The notes under the pieces are model-generated. The model made no database searches, was not told the DNA's origin, and worked only from the letters and a program-made list of their open reading frames with translations. From NCBI RefSeq assembly GCF_002205845.1, contig NZ_NISI01000010.1, positions 217,353 through 281,352 of the forward strand: a stretch of 64,000 nucleotides of DNA, given 5' to 3'. How positions within the stretch are numbered: position 1 is the first letter of the stretch; the number at the start of each line of letters is the position of its first letter. The translations under genes and the position numbers were made by a program. Positions 47,646 through 56,071 of this stretch are shown piece by piece. The stretch comes from Roseateles puraquae (GTDB lineage Bacteria; Pseudomonadota; Gammaproteobacteria; Burkholderiales; Burkholderiaceae_C).

Positions 47646-48314
47646 ATGATCGAGTTCGACTTCCTCGCGGTGCTGGCCGAGTGGCCGCTGCTGCTCAAGG
47701 GCCTGGCCTGGACGCTCGGGCTCACGCTGGTGGCCACGCCGCTGGGCCTGTTGATCGCGACCGGCGCCGCCTGGGCGCGGGCCTGCGGGCCGGTGTGGCT
47801 GCGGCGCGTGCTGGGCGTGTATGTGGAGCTGCTGCGCAACACGCCCTTCATCGTGCAGTTGTTCTTCATCTTCTTCGGCCTGCCGGCAGCGGGCGTGAAG
47901 CTGTCGCCCGAATTCGCCTCGGTGCTGGCGATGACGCTCAACCTCGGGGCCTACGGCTGCGAGATCCTGCGTGCCGGCATCCAGGCCACCCCGCGCGGCC
48001 AGTGGGAGGCGGCGCAGAGCCTGGCGCTGAGCCCCGTGCAGGTCTTCACGCGCGTGGTGCTGCCGCCGGCGGTCCAGCGCGTGTGGCCGGCGATGACCAG
48101 CCAGATCATCATCGTGATGCTGGGCTCGGCCGTCTGCGGGCAGATCTCCACCGAGGAGCTGAGTTATGCCGCCAACCTGATCCAGAGCCGCAACTTCCGC
48201 GCCTTCGAGGCCTTCATCGTCGCCACCGTCGTCTACCTGGCGCTGGCCATCGTGGCGCGGCGCCTGCTGATGTGGGCCGGCCCGCGCTTCATCTTCGGCC
48301 GGAGGCCGTCATGA
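47646..48314 (+). CDS. Amino-acid ABC transporter permease (HisMQ type), first
   Basis: The 222-residue membrane protein (MIEFDFLAVLAEWPLLLKGLAWTLGLT) has about five helices and the permease loop that contacts the ATPase: GIQATPRGQWEAAQSLALSPVQVF. VELLRNTPFIVQLFFIFFGLPAAG is typical of the family. It works as a heterodimer with the next permease, whose start overlaps its stop by four bases. The gene is part of the regulator-to-ATPase operon; the transported amino acid is unknown. Confidence 0.92.
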   Translation: MIEFDFLAVLAEWPLLLKGLAWTLGLTLVATPLGLLIATGAAWARACGPVWLRRVLGVYVELLRNTPFIVQLFFIFFGLPAAGVKLSPEFASVLAMTLNLGAYGCEILRAGIQATPRGQWEAAQSLALSPVQVFTRVVLPPAVQRVWPAMTSQIIIVMLGSAVCGQISTEELSYAANLIQSRNFRAFEAFIVATVVYLALAIVARRLLMWAGPRFIFGRRPS

Positions 48315-48955
48315 TCGAGTTCACCCTGTGGGACATCCTGCGCAACCTGTTGCTGGCGCTGCGCTGGACGGTGGCCCTGTCGCTGATCGCCTTTGTGGGC
48401 GGTGGCGTGGTGGGTGCCCTGCTGCTGACGCTGCGCCTGCGGTTCGGCGCGCGGGTGCGCCGAGGGCTCGCCGGTTATGTGCAGCTCTTCCAGGGCACGC
48501 CGCTGCTGATGCAGCTCTTCCTCGCCTACTTCGGGCTGGCGCTGCTGGGCCTGGAGGTGTCGGCCTGGACGGCTGCAGCCTTGGCACTCACGCTCTACAC
48601 CAGCGCCTATCTGGTGGAGATCTGGCGCGGCTGTGTCGAGGCCGTGCCGCGTGGGCAGTGGGAGGCCGCGCAGAGCCTGGCGCTGTCCTTCGGCGAGCAG
48701 CTGCGCCATGTGATCCTGCCGCAAGCCGGGCGGTTGGCCATCGCGCCCACGGTGGGGTTTCTGGTGCAGGTGATCAAGGGCACGGCGCTGGCCTCGGTCA
48801 TCGGCTTTGTCGAGCTCACCAAGGCCGGCAGCATGATCGCCAACGCCAGCTTCAAGCCCTTCCTCGTCTTCGGTTGCGTGGCGCTGCTGTACTTCGCGCT
48901 GTGCTTCCCCATCAGCCTTTTCGCACAACGCCTGGAAGCCCGCCATGTCCGCTGA
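48311..48955 (+). CDS. Amino-acid ABC transporter permease (HisMQ type), second
   Basis: The 214-residue membrane protein starts MIEFTLWDILRN at ATG 48311, inside the stop of the first permease. VQLFQGTPLLMQLFLAYFGLALLG and the ATPase-contacting loop CVEAVPRGQWEAAQSLALSFGEQL mark it as the second subunit of the pair. Its stop codon lies inside the ATPase gene (11-base overlap), again pointing to coupled translation. Confidence 0.92.
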   Translation: MIEFTLWDILRNLLLALRWTVALSLIAFVGGGVVGALLLTLRLRFGARVRRGLAGYVQLFQGTPLLMQLFLAYFGLALLGLEVSAWTAAALALTLYTSAYLVEIWRGCVEAVPRGQWEAAQSLALSFGEQLRHVILPQAGRLAIAPTVGFLVQVIKGTALASVIGFVELTKAGSMIANASFKPFLVFGCVALLYFALCFPISLFAQRLEARHVR

Positions 48956-49700
48956 CCTTGTTGCCGACCCCATCGTCCGCATCACCGCGCTGCGCAAGTC
49001 CTACGGCACGAACGAGGTGCTCAAGGGCATCGACCTGGACGTGCACCGGGGCGAGGTGATCGCCATCATCGGCAAGAGTGGCTCGGGCAAGAGCACGCTG
49101 CTGCGCTGCGTGAACGGCCTGGAGCAGTTCCAGGAGGGGGCGCTCACCGTCAATGGCAAGCCGCTGCTGCATGACAGCGCCCTGGCCATGCGCACGCTGC
49201 GCCAGCAGGTGGGCATGATCTTCCAGGGCTTCAACCTCTTCCCGCACTTGAGCGTCGGCCGCAACGTGATGCTGGCGCCGACCCTGGTCAAGCAGCGCAG
49301 TGCGGCCGATGCCGAGACCCAGGCCCGGCAGTTGCTCGCCCGCGTGGGCCTGGCTGAGAAGTTCGACGCCATGCCCGACCAGCTCTCGGGCGGCCAGCAG
49401 CAACGCGTGGCCATCGCCCGCGCCCTGGCCATGGAGCCGGCCGTGCTGCTGTGCGACGAGATCACCTCGGCGCTGGACCCGGAGCTCGTGGGCGAGGTGC
49501 TTCGGGTGGTGGAGACGCTGGCCGAGGAGGGCATGACCTTGCTGATGGTCACCCACGAGATGAACTTCGCCCGCAAGGTGGCCGATCGCGTCATCTTCAT
49601 GCACCAGGGGCGGGTGCACGAGATCGGGCCGCCGGCGGAGCTGTTCGGCGCACCGCGAACACCGGAGCTGAAACAGTTTCTTTCGTCTCTGCACGACTGA
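48945..49700 (+). CDS. Amino-acid ABC transporter ATP-binding protein (GlnQ type)
   Basis: The 251-residue ATPase starts MSADLVADPIVRI. It has Walker A GKSGSGKST, the Q-loop in MIFQGFNLFPHLS, the signature LSGGQQQRVAIARALAMEP, Walker B VLLCDEITSALDPEL and the H-loop MVTHEM. This is the standard set for polar amino-acid importers. It completes a five-gene unit (regulator, binding protein, two permeases, ATPase) from 45985 on. No biosynthetic or catabolic gene is in the operon to reveal the substrate. Confidence 0.94.
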   Translation: MSADLVADPIVRITALRKSYGTNEVLKGIDLDVHRGEVIAIIGKSGSGKSTLLRCVNGLEQFQEGALTVNGKPLLHDSALAMRTLRQQVGMIFQGFNLFPHLSVGRNVMLAPTLVKQRSAADAETQARQLLARVGLAEKFDAMPDQLSGGQQQRVAIARALAMEPAVLLCDEITSALDPELVGEVLRVVETLAEEGMTLLMVTHEMNFARKVADRVIFMHQGRVHEIGPPAELFGAPRTPELKQFLSSLHD

Positions 49701-49773
49701 GTGCCGCGCAGCAAGGGCAGCCCCGCGGCCGCGGCGTTAGGCTTTGGGTGTCGCCACCCCTTTGCTCGTCGCC

Positions 49774-50163
49774 ATGCCCAAGAACGCCCCCGCCGCCGGT
49801 CAGCCCGCGGCTGCCCTGATCGATGAACGCATTGCCAGCCTGGGCGATTGGCGGGGCCAGCGGCTCGCAGCGCTGCGCCAGCTCATCCTCGCGGCCGATC
49901 CCGGCATCGTGGAGGAATGGAAATGGAGCAACCCGGTGTGGTCCTGCGACGGCATCTTGTGCACGGGCGAGACCTACAAGCAGGTGGTGAAGATGACCTT
50001 CCCCAAGGGCGCGTCCCTGCCCGATCCGGCGGGCCTGTTCAATTCGAGCCTGGATGGCGCGGTACGCCGGGCCATTGATGTCCGAGAAGGCGACACGATG
50101 GACACGGGCGCGCTGCAGGCCCTGATCCGGGCGGCCATCGCCGCCAACCGCAAGCGGCCTTAA
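49774..50163 (+). CDS. DUF1801 domain protein
   Basis: The 129-residue protein (ATG 49774) has LIDERIASLGDWRGQRLAALRQLILAADPGIVEEWKWSNPVW followed by YKQVVKMTFPKGASL and SLDGAVRRAIDVREGD, the order of the DUF1801/YdhG-like fold (distantly related to frataxin-like YdeI proteins). The function is unknown. Its TAA stop shares TTAA with the stop of the convergent HD-domain gene, so the two stop codons overlap. Confidence 0.82.
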   Translation: MPKNAPAAGQPAAALIDERIASLGDWRGQRLAALRQLILAADPGIVEEWKWSNPVWSCDGILCTGETYKQVVKMTFPKGASLPDPAGLFNSSLDGAVRRAIDVREGDTMDTGALQALIRAAIAANRKRP

Positions 50164-50741
50164 TCCTGCGCCATGGCTGCCTTGTAAACCGACTGCCGCG
50201 GCTGCGCCATCAGCCGGCGCAGCATGGGTTCAAAGAAGCTCAACGGCAGCGCTTCGGCCGCGGGATCGAAAGCGGGGTTGTCGTACAGGGCCACGAATTC
50301 CGCCGTGCGTTCGAAGTGCGGGTGGCTGCGGAACTGCTCGCGCATCTCGCGGTCCAACCCGATGTGGTGGAAGAAGTTGTAGCCCTGGAAGATGCCGTGT
50401 TGCTGCACCATCCAGTGGTTGGCTTCGCTGACAAAGGGCTTCAGGATGGCCGCGGCGATGTCGGGGTGGTTGTAGGAGCCCAGCGTGTCGCCGATGTCGT
50501 GCAGCAGCGCGCAGCAGACGTACTCCTCATCGCGCCCGTCGCGGTGGGCGAGGGTGGCGGTCTGCAGGCAGTGCGTGAGCCGGTCGACCGGAAAGCCGCC
50601 GAAGTCGCCGTCCAGCAGCCGCAGGTGCGCCAGCACCCGGTCGGGCAGGCTTCGGGCCATCTTCATCGCCTCGGGGACGATGAGCGCCCAGTCGTCGCGG
50701 GTGCTCTGATCCATGCGGGTGAAGGCGGCGCGGGCATTCAT
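50160..50741 (-). CDS. HD-domain phosphohydrolase-like protein
   Basis: The 193-residue protein has the metal-binding pattern of an HD domain: THCLQTATLAHRDG, CCALLHDIGDTLGSYNHPD with the His-Asp pair, and later VQQHGIFQGY and HHIGLDRE. A cytoplasmic metal-dependent phosphohydrolase is likely, substrate unknown. It resembles the HD proteins found near phosphonate or inositol metabolism, but nothing nearby supports such a role. The ATG at 50739-50741 is used; an internal ATG at 50714 would also keep the domain. Confidence 0.8.
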   Translation of the reverse strand: MNARAAFTRMDQSTRDDWALIVPEAMKMARSLPDRVLAHLRLLDGDFGGFPVDRLTHCLQTATLAHRDGRDEEYVCCALLHDIGDTLGSYNHPDIAAAILKPFVSEANHWMVQQHGIFQGYNFFHHIGLDREMREQFRSHPHFERTAEFVALYDNPAFDPAAEALPLSFFEPMLRRLMAQPRQSVYKAAMAQD

Positions 50742-50819
50742 GGCAGTCTCCTGATCTTGTTCGCCCGATTCTGCGCGGCTGGCCGAGCCCGGGCTGTCAC
50801 CTCCGGCGCAGCGAGCGGC

Positions 50820-53297
50820 TCAGGCCGCCGGCAGCACCAGCGTCAGCACCGCGCCGCCGCCGTCGCGGTTGGCGGCCCAGATGCGGCCCCCATGGGCCTT
50901 GGCGATGCGCCGGCAGATGGCCAGGCCCAGGCCCGTGCCGCCAGCGGCGCTCTTGGTGGCGCTGCTCTGCACGAAGGCCTCGAAGATGCCCTCCAACTCG
51001 TCCGGCGGGATGCCAGGGCCGCGGTCGGCCACTTCGACACGGATGCTGTGATGGCCGTCCAGTCGTGCGGTGAGCTCGATGCGCCCGCCCTCGGGCGAGA
51101 AGCGGATGGCATTGGCCAGCAGGTTGCGCAGCAGCTGCTGCAGGCGCAGCGGGTCGGCCATCAGCATCAGGTCGTCGTCGCCGAGCTGGGCATCGAGTTG
51201 CAGCTGGCGCGCGGTGAGCTGGGGTACGAGTTCTCTCACCACCTCCAGCGCCAGCGGACGCAGGTCCAGACGCGTGGGCTGGATGGGCTCGACGCCGCGC
51301 TCGATCTTGCTCAAGTCCAGCAGGTCGTTCACGAGGCTGAGCATGCGCTGGCCGGCGCGGTGCACGTCGTTGAAGAATTCGGCCACGCGGGGTTGCTCAC
51401 GCGCCCGCATGGCGCCCAGCTCCGAGAAGCCGAGGATGGACTGCAGCGGCGTGCGCAGCTCGTGGCTGACGTTGGCGATGAACTCCGACTTCGCCCGTGA
51501 GGCCTCCAGGGCGGCGTCACGGGCGGCCCGCGTGGCGCGTTCCGCCTCCCGGAAGTCGCTGATGTCCATGAAGCACACGACGATCCCCATCGGCCGCCCC
51601 TCGGCGTTGGGGAAGGTGGACTTGCTGACGAGCAGATCGCGCTGACGCCCGTCACGGCCGTGCCACACGGTCTCGTAGGTCATCTCGCCGCCCTGGGCGA
51701 GCAGCCGTGCATCACGCGCATCGTGCAGCGCGGCCTCGTCGGCGCTCAGGTAGCTGGCGGCCTTGGTGCCCAGCACGTCGTCGCGCTTGCGGCCGGTGAA
51801 CTGTTCCCAGGCGCGGTTCACATCCAGGTAGCGGTTGTGGGTGTCCAGCACCGACATCGGCAGCGGGCTGCTCGCCAGCAGCGAGCGCGCGAGGCCGAGT
51901 TGCGCGCGCAGCTCGGCCTGCGCGTGCATCAGTCCGCTCACGTCGGCTGCGCTGCCGACCCACACCAGCTCGCCCTGGGGCCGCTGCAAGGGCACCACAT
52001 GGATCTCGAAGCTGCGCGCACTGCGGTCGGCGCCGGTCCATTCCGCGCGGGCCTGTCCTCGGCTTGGCGCATGGCCTTCGGTGGGGTTGAACAGCGCCGC
52101 CACGTCGGGCGAGCCGCCGAACAGGTCCTGCAGCGGCCGGCCGATCACCGCGTTGACCGGCTCGCCACTGATGCGGGCATAGCTCTCGTTGATGAAGGTG
52201 ACCCGGCCCGTGGCATCGGTGCGGAACAGCAGGTCCTGCACGCTGCCGAAGATCGCGCTGAGCTCGCGTTCACGTTCCAGCACTTGGCGCTGGGCGTCGT
52301 CCAGCTGCGCCAGCGAGCGCTCGCGGCCGCGCAACGCGGCGGCCCCGACGGCCGACAGCGCCAGCAGGGCTGCGGCCACGCCAACGGCCGGCAGGCCCTG
52401 GTCGATGACGGTCGTCATCCAGCGGCGGCGCAGCTCCGCCATGGGCAGCTCCACCACCACGACGAGCGGCCTGCCGCGCAGCGCGCGGTAGCTGCCCAGT
52501 TGCTCGACGGTGCGCAGGCCTGCGCCCGTCCAGCTGCCGTGCTCGGCACCGGCGCGCACGCGGCCCAGGGGCGCATCGGCCTTCAGCAATCGGGTGAGCT
52601 GCCCGCCCGGTGCATGCTCGGCACTCGCCGTCACGGCGAGCAGCCGGCCGTCCAGGTCGACCAGGGCCGCGGCGGCACGGTCGTCGTTGAGGGTGAGTTG
52701 CTGGAAGTTGGCCAGCGCGTCCGGGTTCATCAGGGCCACCATCACGGCCGCACCGCCCTGGCCGGGGAGCTTGAGCCCGCGCAGCAGCGGGAAGAACCCC
52801 ACGCCGGGAGGTACCGCCGGCGTGGCGTCGACGGCCGTGCTCAGCCCGGCCAGACTGCGTGCCGGTACGAAGCTGTTGACGACCGCCCGGCCCGCGTCGG
52901 GCCAGGGCCCGAGGGCGGCGGGCCGGATGCGTGCATCGCGATCCGCATCGTTGGCGGTCGCCAGCACCTGGCCGCGTTCATCCACCAGGGCCACGCCACG
53001 CAAGAAGCCCAGGCTCGCTTGCGTCTGCGCCAACAGGGCCTGCAGCACCTCGGGGGGCGCGCCGCGTTCGGCCATGTCGGCCAGGCCTGCCAGCGCGAAC
53101 TGCGCGGCATCGAGGCTGCGGCTGGCGTGGTCTTCCAGCACCCGCGCCAGCAGGGCCTGCTGCTCGGCGGTCTCGGTGACCAGGTCGTTGCGCTCATGCC
53201 AGAGGCTGTAGAACGTGCCGCACAGGAGCGCGATGGCCAGCAGCACCCCGGCGGCCGCGGTGATGCGGCTGGGGCGCCAGCGGTTGCGGTGCGGCAT
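50820..53297 (-). CDS. PAS-domain sensor histidine kinase with extracytoplasmic sensor
   Basis: The 825-residue protein has a membrane helix near residue 20, a periplasmic domain of about 280 residues (Cache-like: ATANDADRDARIRPA..., AGLSTAVDATPAVPPGVGFFPLLRGLKLPGQGGAAVMVALMNP), a second helix around 310-330, two PAS domains, the HisKA motif FIANVSHELRTPLQSILGFSE and a HATPase domain (LLANAIRFSPEGG, DRGPGIPPDELEGIFEAF, GTGLGLAICRRIAKAHGG). No receiver is fused. Its start overlaps the upstream HD-GYP stop by one base. The receiver and Hpt genes on the opposite strand nearby are probable partners. Confidence 0.92.
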   Translation of the reverse strand: MPHRNRWRPSRITAAAGVLLAIALLCGTFYSLWHERNDLVTETAEQQALLARVLEDHASRSLDAAQFALAGLADMAERGAPPEVLQALLAQTQASLGFLRGVALVDERGQVLATANDADRDARIRPAALGPWPDAGRAVVNSFVPARSLAGLSTAVDATPAVPPGVGFFPLLRGLKLPGQGGAAVMVALMNPDALANFQQLTLNDDRAAAALVDLDGRLLAVTASAEHAPGGQLTRLLKADAPLGRVRAGAEHGSWTGAGLRTVEQLGSYRALRGRPLVVVVELPMAELRRRWMTTVIDQGLPAVGVAAALLALSAVGAAALRGRERSLAQLDDAQRQVLERERELSAIFGSVQDLLFRTDATGRVTFINESYARISGEPVNAVIGRPLQDLFGGSPDVAALFNPTEGHAPSRGQARAEWTGADRSARSFEIHVVPLQRPQGELVWVGSAADVSGLMHAQAELRAQLGLARSLLASSPLPMSVLDTHNRYLDVNRAWEQFTGRKRDDVLGTKAASYLSADEAALHDARDARLLAQGGEMTYETVWHGRDGRQRDLLVSKSTFPNAEGRPMGIVVCFMDISDFREAERATRAARDAALEASRAKSEFIANVSHELRTPLQSILGFSELGAMRAREQPRVAEFFNDVHRAGQRMLSLVNDLLDLSKIERGVEPIQPTRLDLRPLALEVVRELVPQLTARQLQLDAQLGDDDLMLMADPLRLQQLLRNLLANAIRFSPEGGRIELTARLDGHHSIRVEVADRGPGIPPDELEGIFEAFVQSSATKSAAGGTGLGLAICRRIAKAHGGRIWAANRDGGGAVLTLVLPAA

Positions 53298-53878
53298 CAG
53301 CTGCCGTCGCGAAGCGCGATCAGGTCGGTGGCGTGGGCGAGGAAGGTCGCGACGATGACCGGGTCGAAGGCCGCGCCGGACTGTTCGGCCAGCATCGCCA
53401 GCGCACGGTCGTCGGCGCGGGCCGGGCGAAAGCTGTGGGGCATGGTCAGCGCATCGAAGTAGTCGACCACCGCCACGATGCGGGCCGACATCGGGATCTC
53501 CTGCGACCGCAGGCCGTGCGGATAGCCATTGCCGTCCCAGCGCTCACGCAGGTGCAGCGTGATCTCGGCTGCCAGGGCGAACAGCGGCAGGCTGGAGCTG
53601 CCCAGCAGCGCCGCACCCCGGCGTGGCTGGGCGTGCAGGGCGCTTGGCGCAGTGAGCGGGACGTCATCGCCCATGCCGGAGTCGGCGCCGACGTCATGCA
53701 GCGGTGCGGCGAGTCGCAGCTGGCGTGCACGATCGGCATCCCAGCCCAGGCGCAGGGCCAGCCCCTCCGCGAGGCGGCCCAGGCGCAGGCGGTGCGCGCT
53801 CAGATCGGGCTGTGGCGGCGGGGCACACGCGGCAACGGCAGCAGCAGGAGGCGAAGCGAGAGCGACGGGTGGCGGCAT
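53297..53878 (-). CDS. HD-GYP-like protein with altered metal site
   Basis: The 193-residue protein starts at ATG 53876-53878. HD-GYP enzymes hydrolyse cyclic di-GMP. Here LAAPLHDVG keeps the first His-Asp pair and RERWDGNGYPHGL keeps the GYP core, but the Lys after HDVG is absent and the HHE triplet before RWDG reads LRE. The later ARIVAVVDYFDALT is present. Metal binding, and so hydrolysis, may be lost or altered, leaving a binding or signalling role. It lies directly upstream of the PAS kinase gene and is divergent from the HTH-receiver gene. Confidence 0.8.
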   Translation of the reverse strand: MPPPVALASPPAAAVAACAPPPQPDLSAHRLRLGRLAEGLALRLGWDADRARQLRLAAPLHDVGADSGMGDDVPLTAPSALHAQPRRGAALLGSSSLPLFALAAEITLHLRERWDGNGYPHGLRSQEIPMSARIVAVVDYFDALTMPHSFRPARADDRALAMLAEQSGAAFDPVIVATFLAHATDLIALRDGS

Positions 53879-53977
53879 GGGGTTTTCGAAAGCGAATGCT
53901 GAATTGTCCAATGCGTGTGTTTTTATCAAATAGAAGCCGTGACGCAAAGCGCGCTGAATTCGGCAAAATATCGCGCT
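53879..53977. promoter_or_regulatory. Divergent promoter region of the signalling cluster
   Basis: This 99-base AT-richer gap separates the HD-GYP/kinase operon from the HTH-receiver operon. It contains TTTTTATCAAATAG in the middle and AAAATATCGC near the plus-strand start, suitable for promoters in both directions, but I cannot fix -35 and -10 boxes with confidence. Confidence 0.45.
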
Positions 53978-54604
53978 GTGAATGCCACCCCTACCGTTCC
54001 TGACACCTGCTCCACCACCGAGGCCGCACAACGGCTCGGCATGGCGGTGCGCTCCGTGCAACTGATGGTCGACCGGGGCGAGCTCCAGGCCTGGAAGACG
54101 CCGGGCGGCCATCGCCGCATCCTGCGCAGCTCGCTGGATGCCTGGCTCGCTGGCCGAGGGGGCGCCGCGATGGCGCCGGCCGCACCGGCCACGGCGGCGG
54201 CGTCCGGCAATCGGCCGCTGACGCTGCTGTTGATCGAAGACTCGGTGCATTTCCAGAACCTGATCAGCCTCGTGGTCAAGCGTGAGCTGCCCGAGGCGGA
54301 ACTGCACGTCGCCTCCGACGGCATCGCCGGTCTGGCGATGGCCGGCCGGCTGGAGCCGGACGTGCTGTTGATCGACATCCTGCTGCCGGGCATTGACGGG
54401 GCTGCGCTCATCACCAGCCTGCGCTCGCATCCGCAGTTCGCGCGCAGCCGCCTGATCGTCATCACCGCGCTGGACGAGGCCCAACGTGCGCCCTACGCCT
54501 TTGCGCTGGCCGGCGTGCCGCTGGTGCACAAGACGGCGCTGGTGACCGACTTGCCGCCCTTGCTCGCCCAGGCCACTGCCGCGCTGGCCGAGCTGCCGGC
54601 CTGA
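53978..54604 (+). CDS. Receiver protein with an N-terminal MerR/excisionase-type HTH
   Basis: The GTG start at 53978 gives 208 residues. Residues about 10-60 form a MerR/BldC-like helix-turn-helix (CSTTEAAQRLGMAVRSVQLMVDRGELQAWKTPGGHRRIL), then an Ala/Pro linker, then a receiver domain (about 77-200) with LLLIEDSVHFQNLIS, the phosphoacceptor Asp in VLLIDILLPGIDG and the Lys in LVHKTALV. Having the DNA-binding part before the receiver is the reverse of the usual order. An upstream in-frame ATG at 53915 is unlikely because it would start within the promoter. First gene of a plus-strand group with two other receivers. Confidence 0.85.
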   Translation: MNATPTVPDTCSTTEAAQRLGMAVRSVQLMVDRGELQAWKTPGGHRRILRSSLDAWLAGRGGAAMAPAAPATAAASGNRPLTLLLIEDSVHFQNLISLVVKRELPEAELHVASDGIAGLAMAGRLEPDVLLIDILLPGIDGAALITSLRSHPQFARSRLIVITALDEAQRAPYAFALAGVPLVHKTALVTDLPPLLAQATAALAELPA

Positions 54605-54644
54605 GGCGGGCGGACCCGTTCACGCTTCTGCCGGGGGCGCATCG

Positions 54645-55391
54645 ATGGCGGCACGCCTTCTGCTCATCGAGGACGATGCCTCCATCGCGCGGTTCGTGGA
54701 GCTGGCACTCGACGGTCTGCCCGACCATGACCCCCAAGCGCCCGCGGTCGAGCTGACCGTCGTGGCCAGTCTGCGCGAGGCGCGCGCTGCCTTGGCCGCC
54801 GGCGGCTGGCAGCTCGTCATCAGCGACCTGATGTTGCCCGATGGCTCCGCGGAGAGCCTGCTGGCCGAAGGCCTGGCGCTCGGCGCCGGCGCACCGCCCT
54901 GGGTGGTGTTCAGCGCCGGTGTCCAGGAAGAGCGCCGCGCCACCCTGGCGGCCCGAGGCGTGGCCTGCCTGCTGCGCAAGCCGGTGCCGCTGATGGAGTT
55001 GCTCGACACCATTGCCGGCCTGCTGCGTCAGCGGCCGCCCGTGAGTGCTGCACCCCTGGCGCCGCCGCCCGTGGCCGATCCGGTGCAGCAGCATTTCGGC
55101 GGCGACCGTGCGCTGTTCGACAGTTTCCGCAGCGGTTGCCTGGCCCGTTTCGCCGATGACCTGGCCCAGGGGCATGCTGCCCAGGCCAGTGGCGATGCCG
55201 CCGCGCTGCGTCGCGTGGCCCATGGTTTGAAGGCGGTGCTGGTGCTGATCGGCGAACCTGAACTGGCCGCCCAGGCGCGCGCGCTGGAAGACGCCACCGC
55301 CGCCTGCGCCCCGGGCCAGCCGCTGCCGCCGGGGTGGGAGCCGCTGGCCTTCGGGCTGGAGGGCTTGCGTGCGGCGGCGGGCCTGTCCTGA
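54645..55391 (+). CDS. Receiver-Hpt fusion protein
   Basis: The 248-residue protein has a receiver (RLLLIEDDASIARFVELAL, phosphoacceptor Asp in VISDLMLPDG, LLRKPVPLMEL) and, after a Pro/Ala linker, a helical Hpt domain (SFRSGCLARFADDLAQGHAAQ, then RRVAHGLKAVLVLIGEPEL, where the His is the phosphotransfer residue). It lies 40 bases after the HTH-receiver gene. The combination suggests a phosphorelay that starts at the PAS kinase on the other strand and passes through this Hpt to a final receiver. Confidence 0.88.
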   Translation: MAARLLLIEDDASIARFVELALDGLPDHDPQAPAVELTVVASLREARAALAAGGWQLVISDLMLPDGSAESLLAEGLALGAGAPPWVVFSAGVQEERRATLAARGVACLLRKPVPLMELLDTIAGLLRQRPPVSAAPLAPPPVADPVQQHFGGDRALFDSFRSGCLARFADDLAQGHAAQASGDAAALRRVAHGLKAVLVLIGEPELAAQARALEDATAACAPGQPLPPGWEPLAFGLEGLRAAAGLS

Positions 55392-55472
55392 TCTCTCGCA
55401 ACAGCCGCAACATTTGGCAGATTCACTGCCTGCGCCACCCGTTCAGGGGGCGCTGTCTTGCTCGCGAATATC

Positions 55473-55512
55473 AGCAGATTTGATAATGCCTTCAGTGCTG
55501 AATCTGCTTTTT
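55473..55512 (+). terminator. Probable terminator between receiver genes
   Basis: An 8-bp stem AGCAGATT (55473-55480) with AATCTGCT (55501-55508) and a 20-base loop, followed by T residues, lies 82 bases after the receiver-Hpt stop. The loop is long, so its strength is uncertain. Confidence 0.5.
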
Positions 55513-55585
55513 GCCATGCCCCATCCAGTTTCCCCCCGGCCTCGACCCCTTTTCGCCCCTTGGGCCGTGTGGTGAGGGGCCGGGC

Positions 55586-55960
55586 ATGATGAAGAACGCG
55601 CATGTGCTCTACGTCGAGGACGACCCCGTGAACGCGATGCTCATGCAGGGCATCCTGGAACTGAGGCCGGGCTATGTGCTCAAGGTCGCACGCAACGGCA
55701 CCGACGCGCGCCGCATGGCGACGGAAGGCCCGATCGACCTGCTGCTGTGCGACCTGCACCTGCCGGACATCGGCGGCGGCGAACTGCTGACCCAGCTGCG
55801 TGCGGCCGGCCTGCCGCCCAGCGTGCCGGCGCTGCTGGTCACGGCCGAATCCGACTACGTCGCCGCCCAACTGGCCCGCGAGCATGGCTACGACGGGCAC
55901 TGGACCAAGCCGCTGGATGTGGCGGCCACGCTGCGCAGCCTGGAGCGCTGGCTGAGCTGA
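55586..55960 (+). CDS. Single-domain response regulator
   Basis: The 124-residue receiver starts at ATG 55586 (MMKNAHVLYVEDDPVNAM) and ends at the close of the fold, with no output domain. The acidic pair, phosphoacceptor Asp in LLLCDLHLPDIGGG, Thr in LLVTAESD and Lys in HWTKPLDV are all present. It probably works as a relay or by protein contact in the same system as the kinase and Hpt. It is separated from the receiver-Hpt gene by a terminator-like hairpin. Confidence 0.92.
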   Translation: MMKNAHVLYVEDDPVNAMLMQGILELRPGYVLKVARNGTDARRMATEGPIDLLLCDLHLPDIGGGELLTQLRAAGLPPSVPALLVTAESDYVAAQLAREHGYDGHWTKPLDVAATLRSLERWLS

Positions 55961-56071
55961 AGTCCCGGTTTCGTGGGACGGCGCCCACAGTCCTACAAAA
56001 CTTTGCGCATCCGCCACACGGCCTTTCGTGAGTCGGGCGATTCTTCGGTCACTGCCACCGAAGGACTGCCC

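Noticed and set aside
53898..53960. Direct repeat GCTGAATT in the divergent signalling promoter
   Set aside because: Two copies of eight bases 55 bp apart can occur by chance and suit no known operator pattern.
53879..54529. Upstream extension of the HD-GYP gene to 410 residues
   Set aside because: It runs through the divergent promoter and antisense to the HTH-receiver gene, with no domain in the added part.
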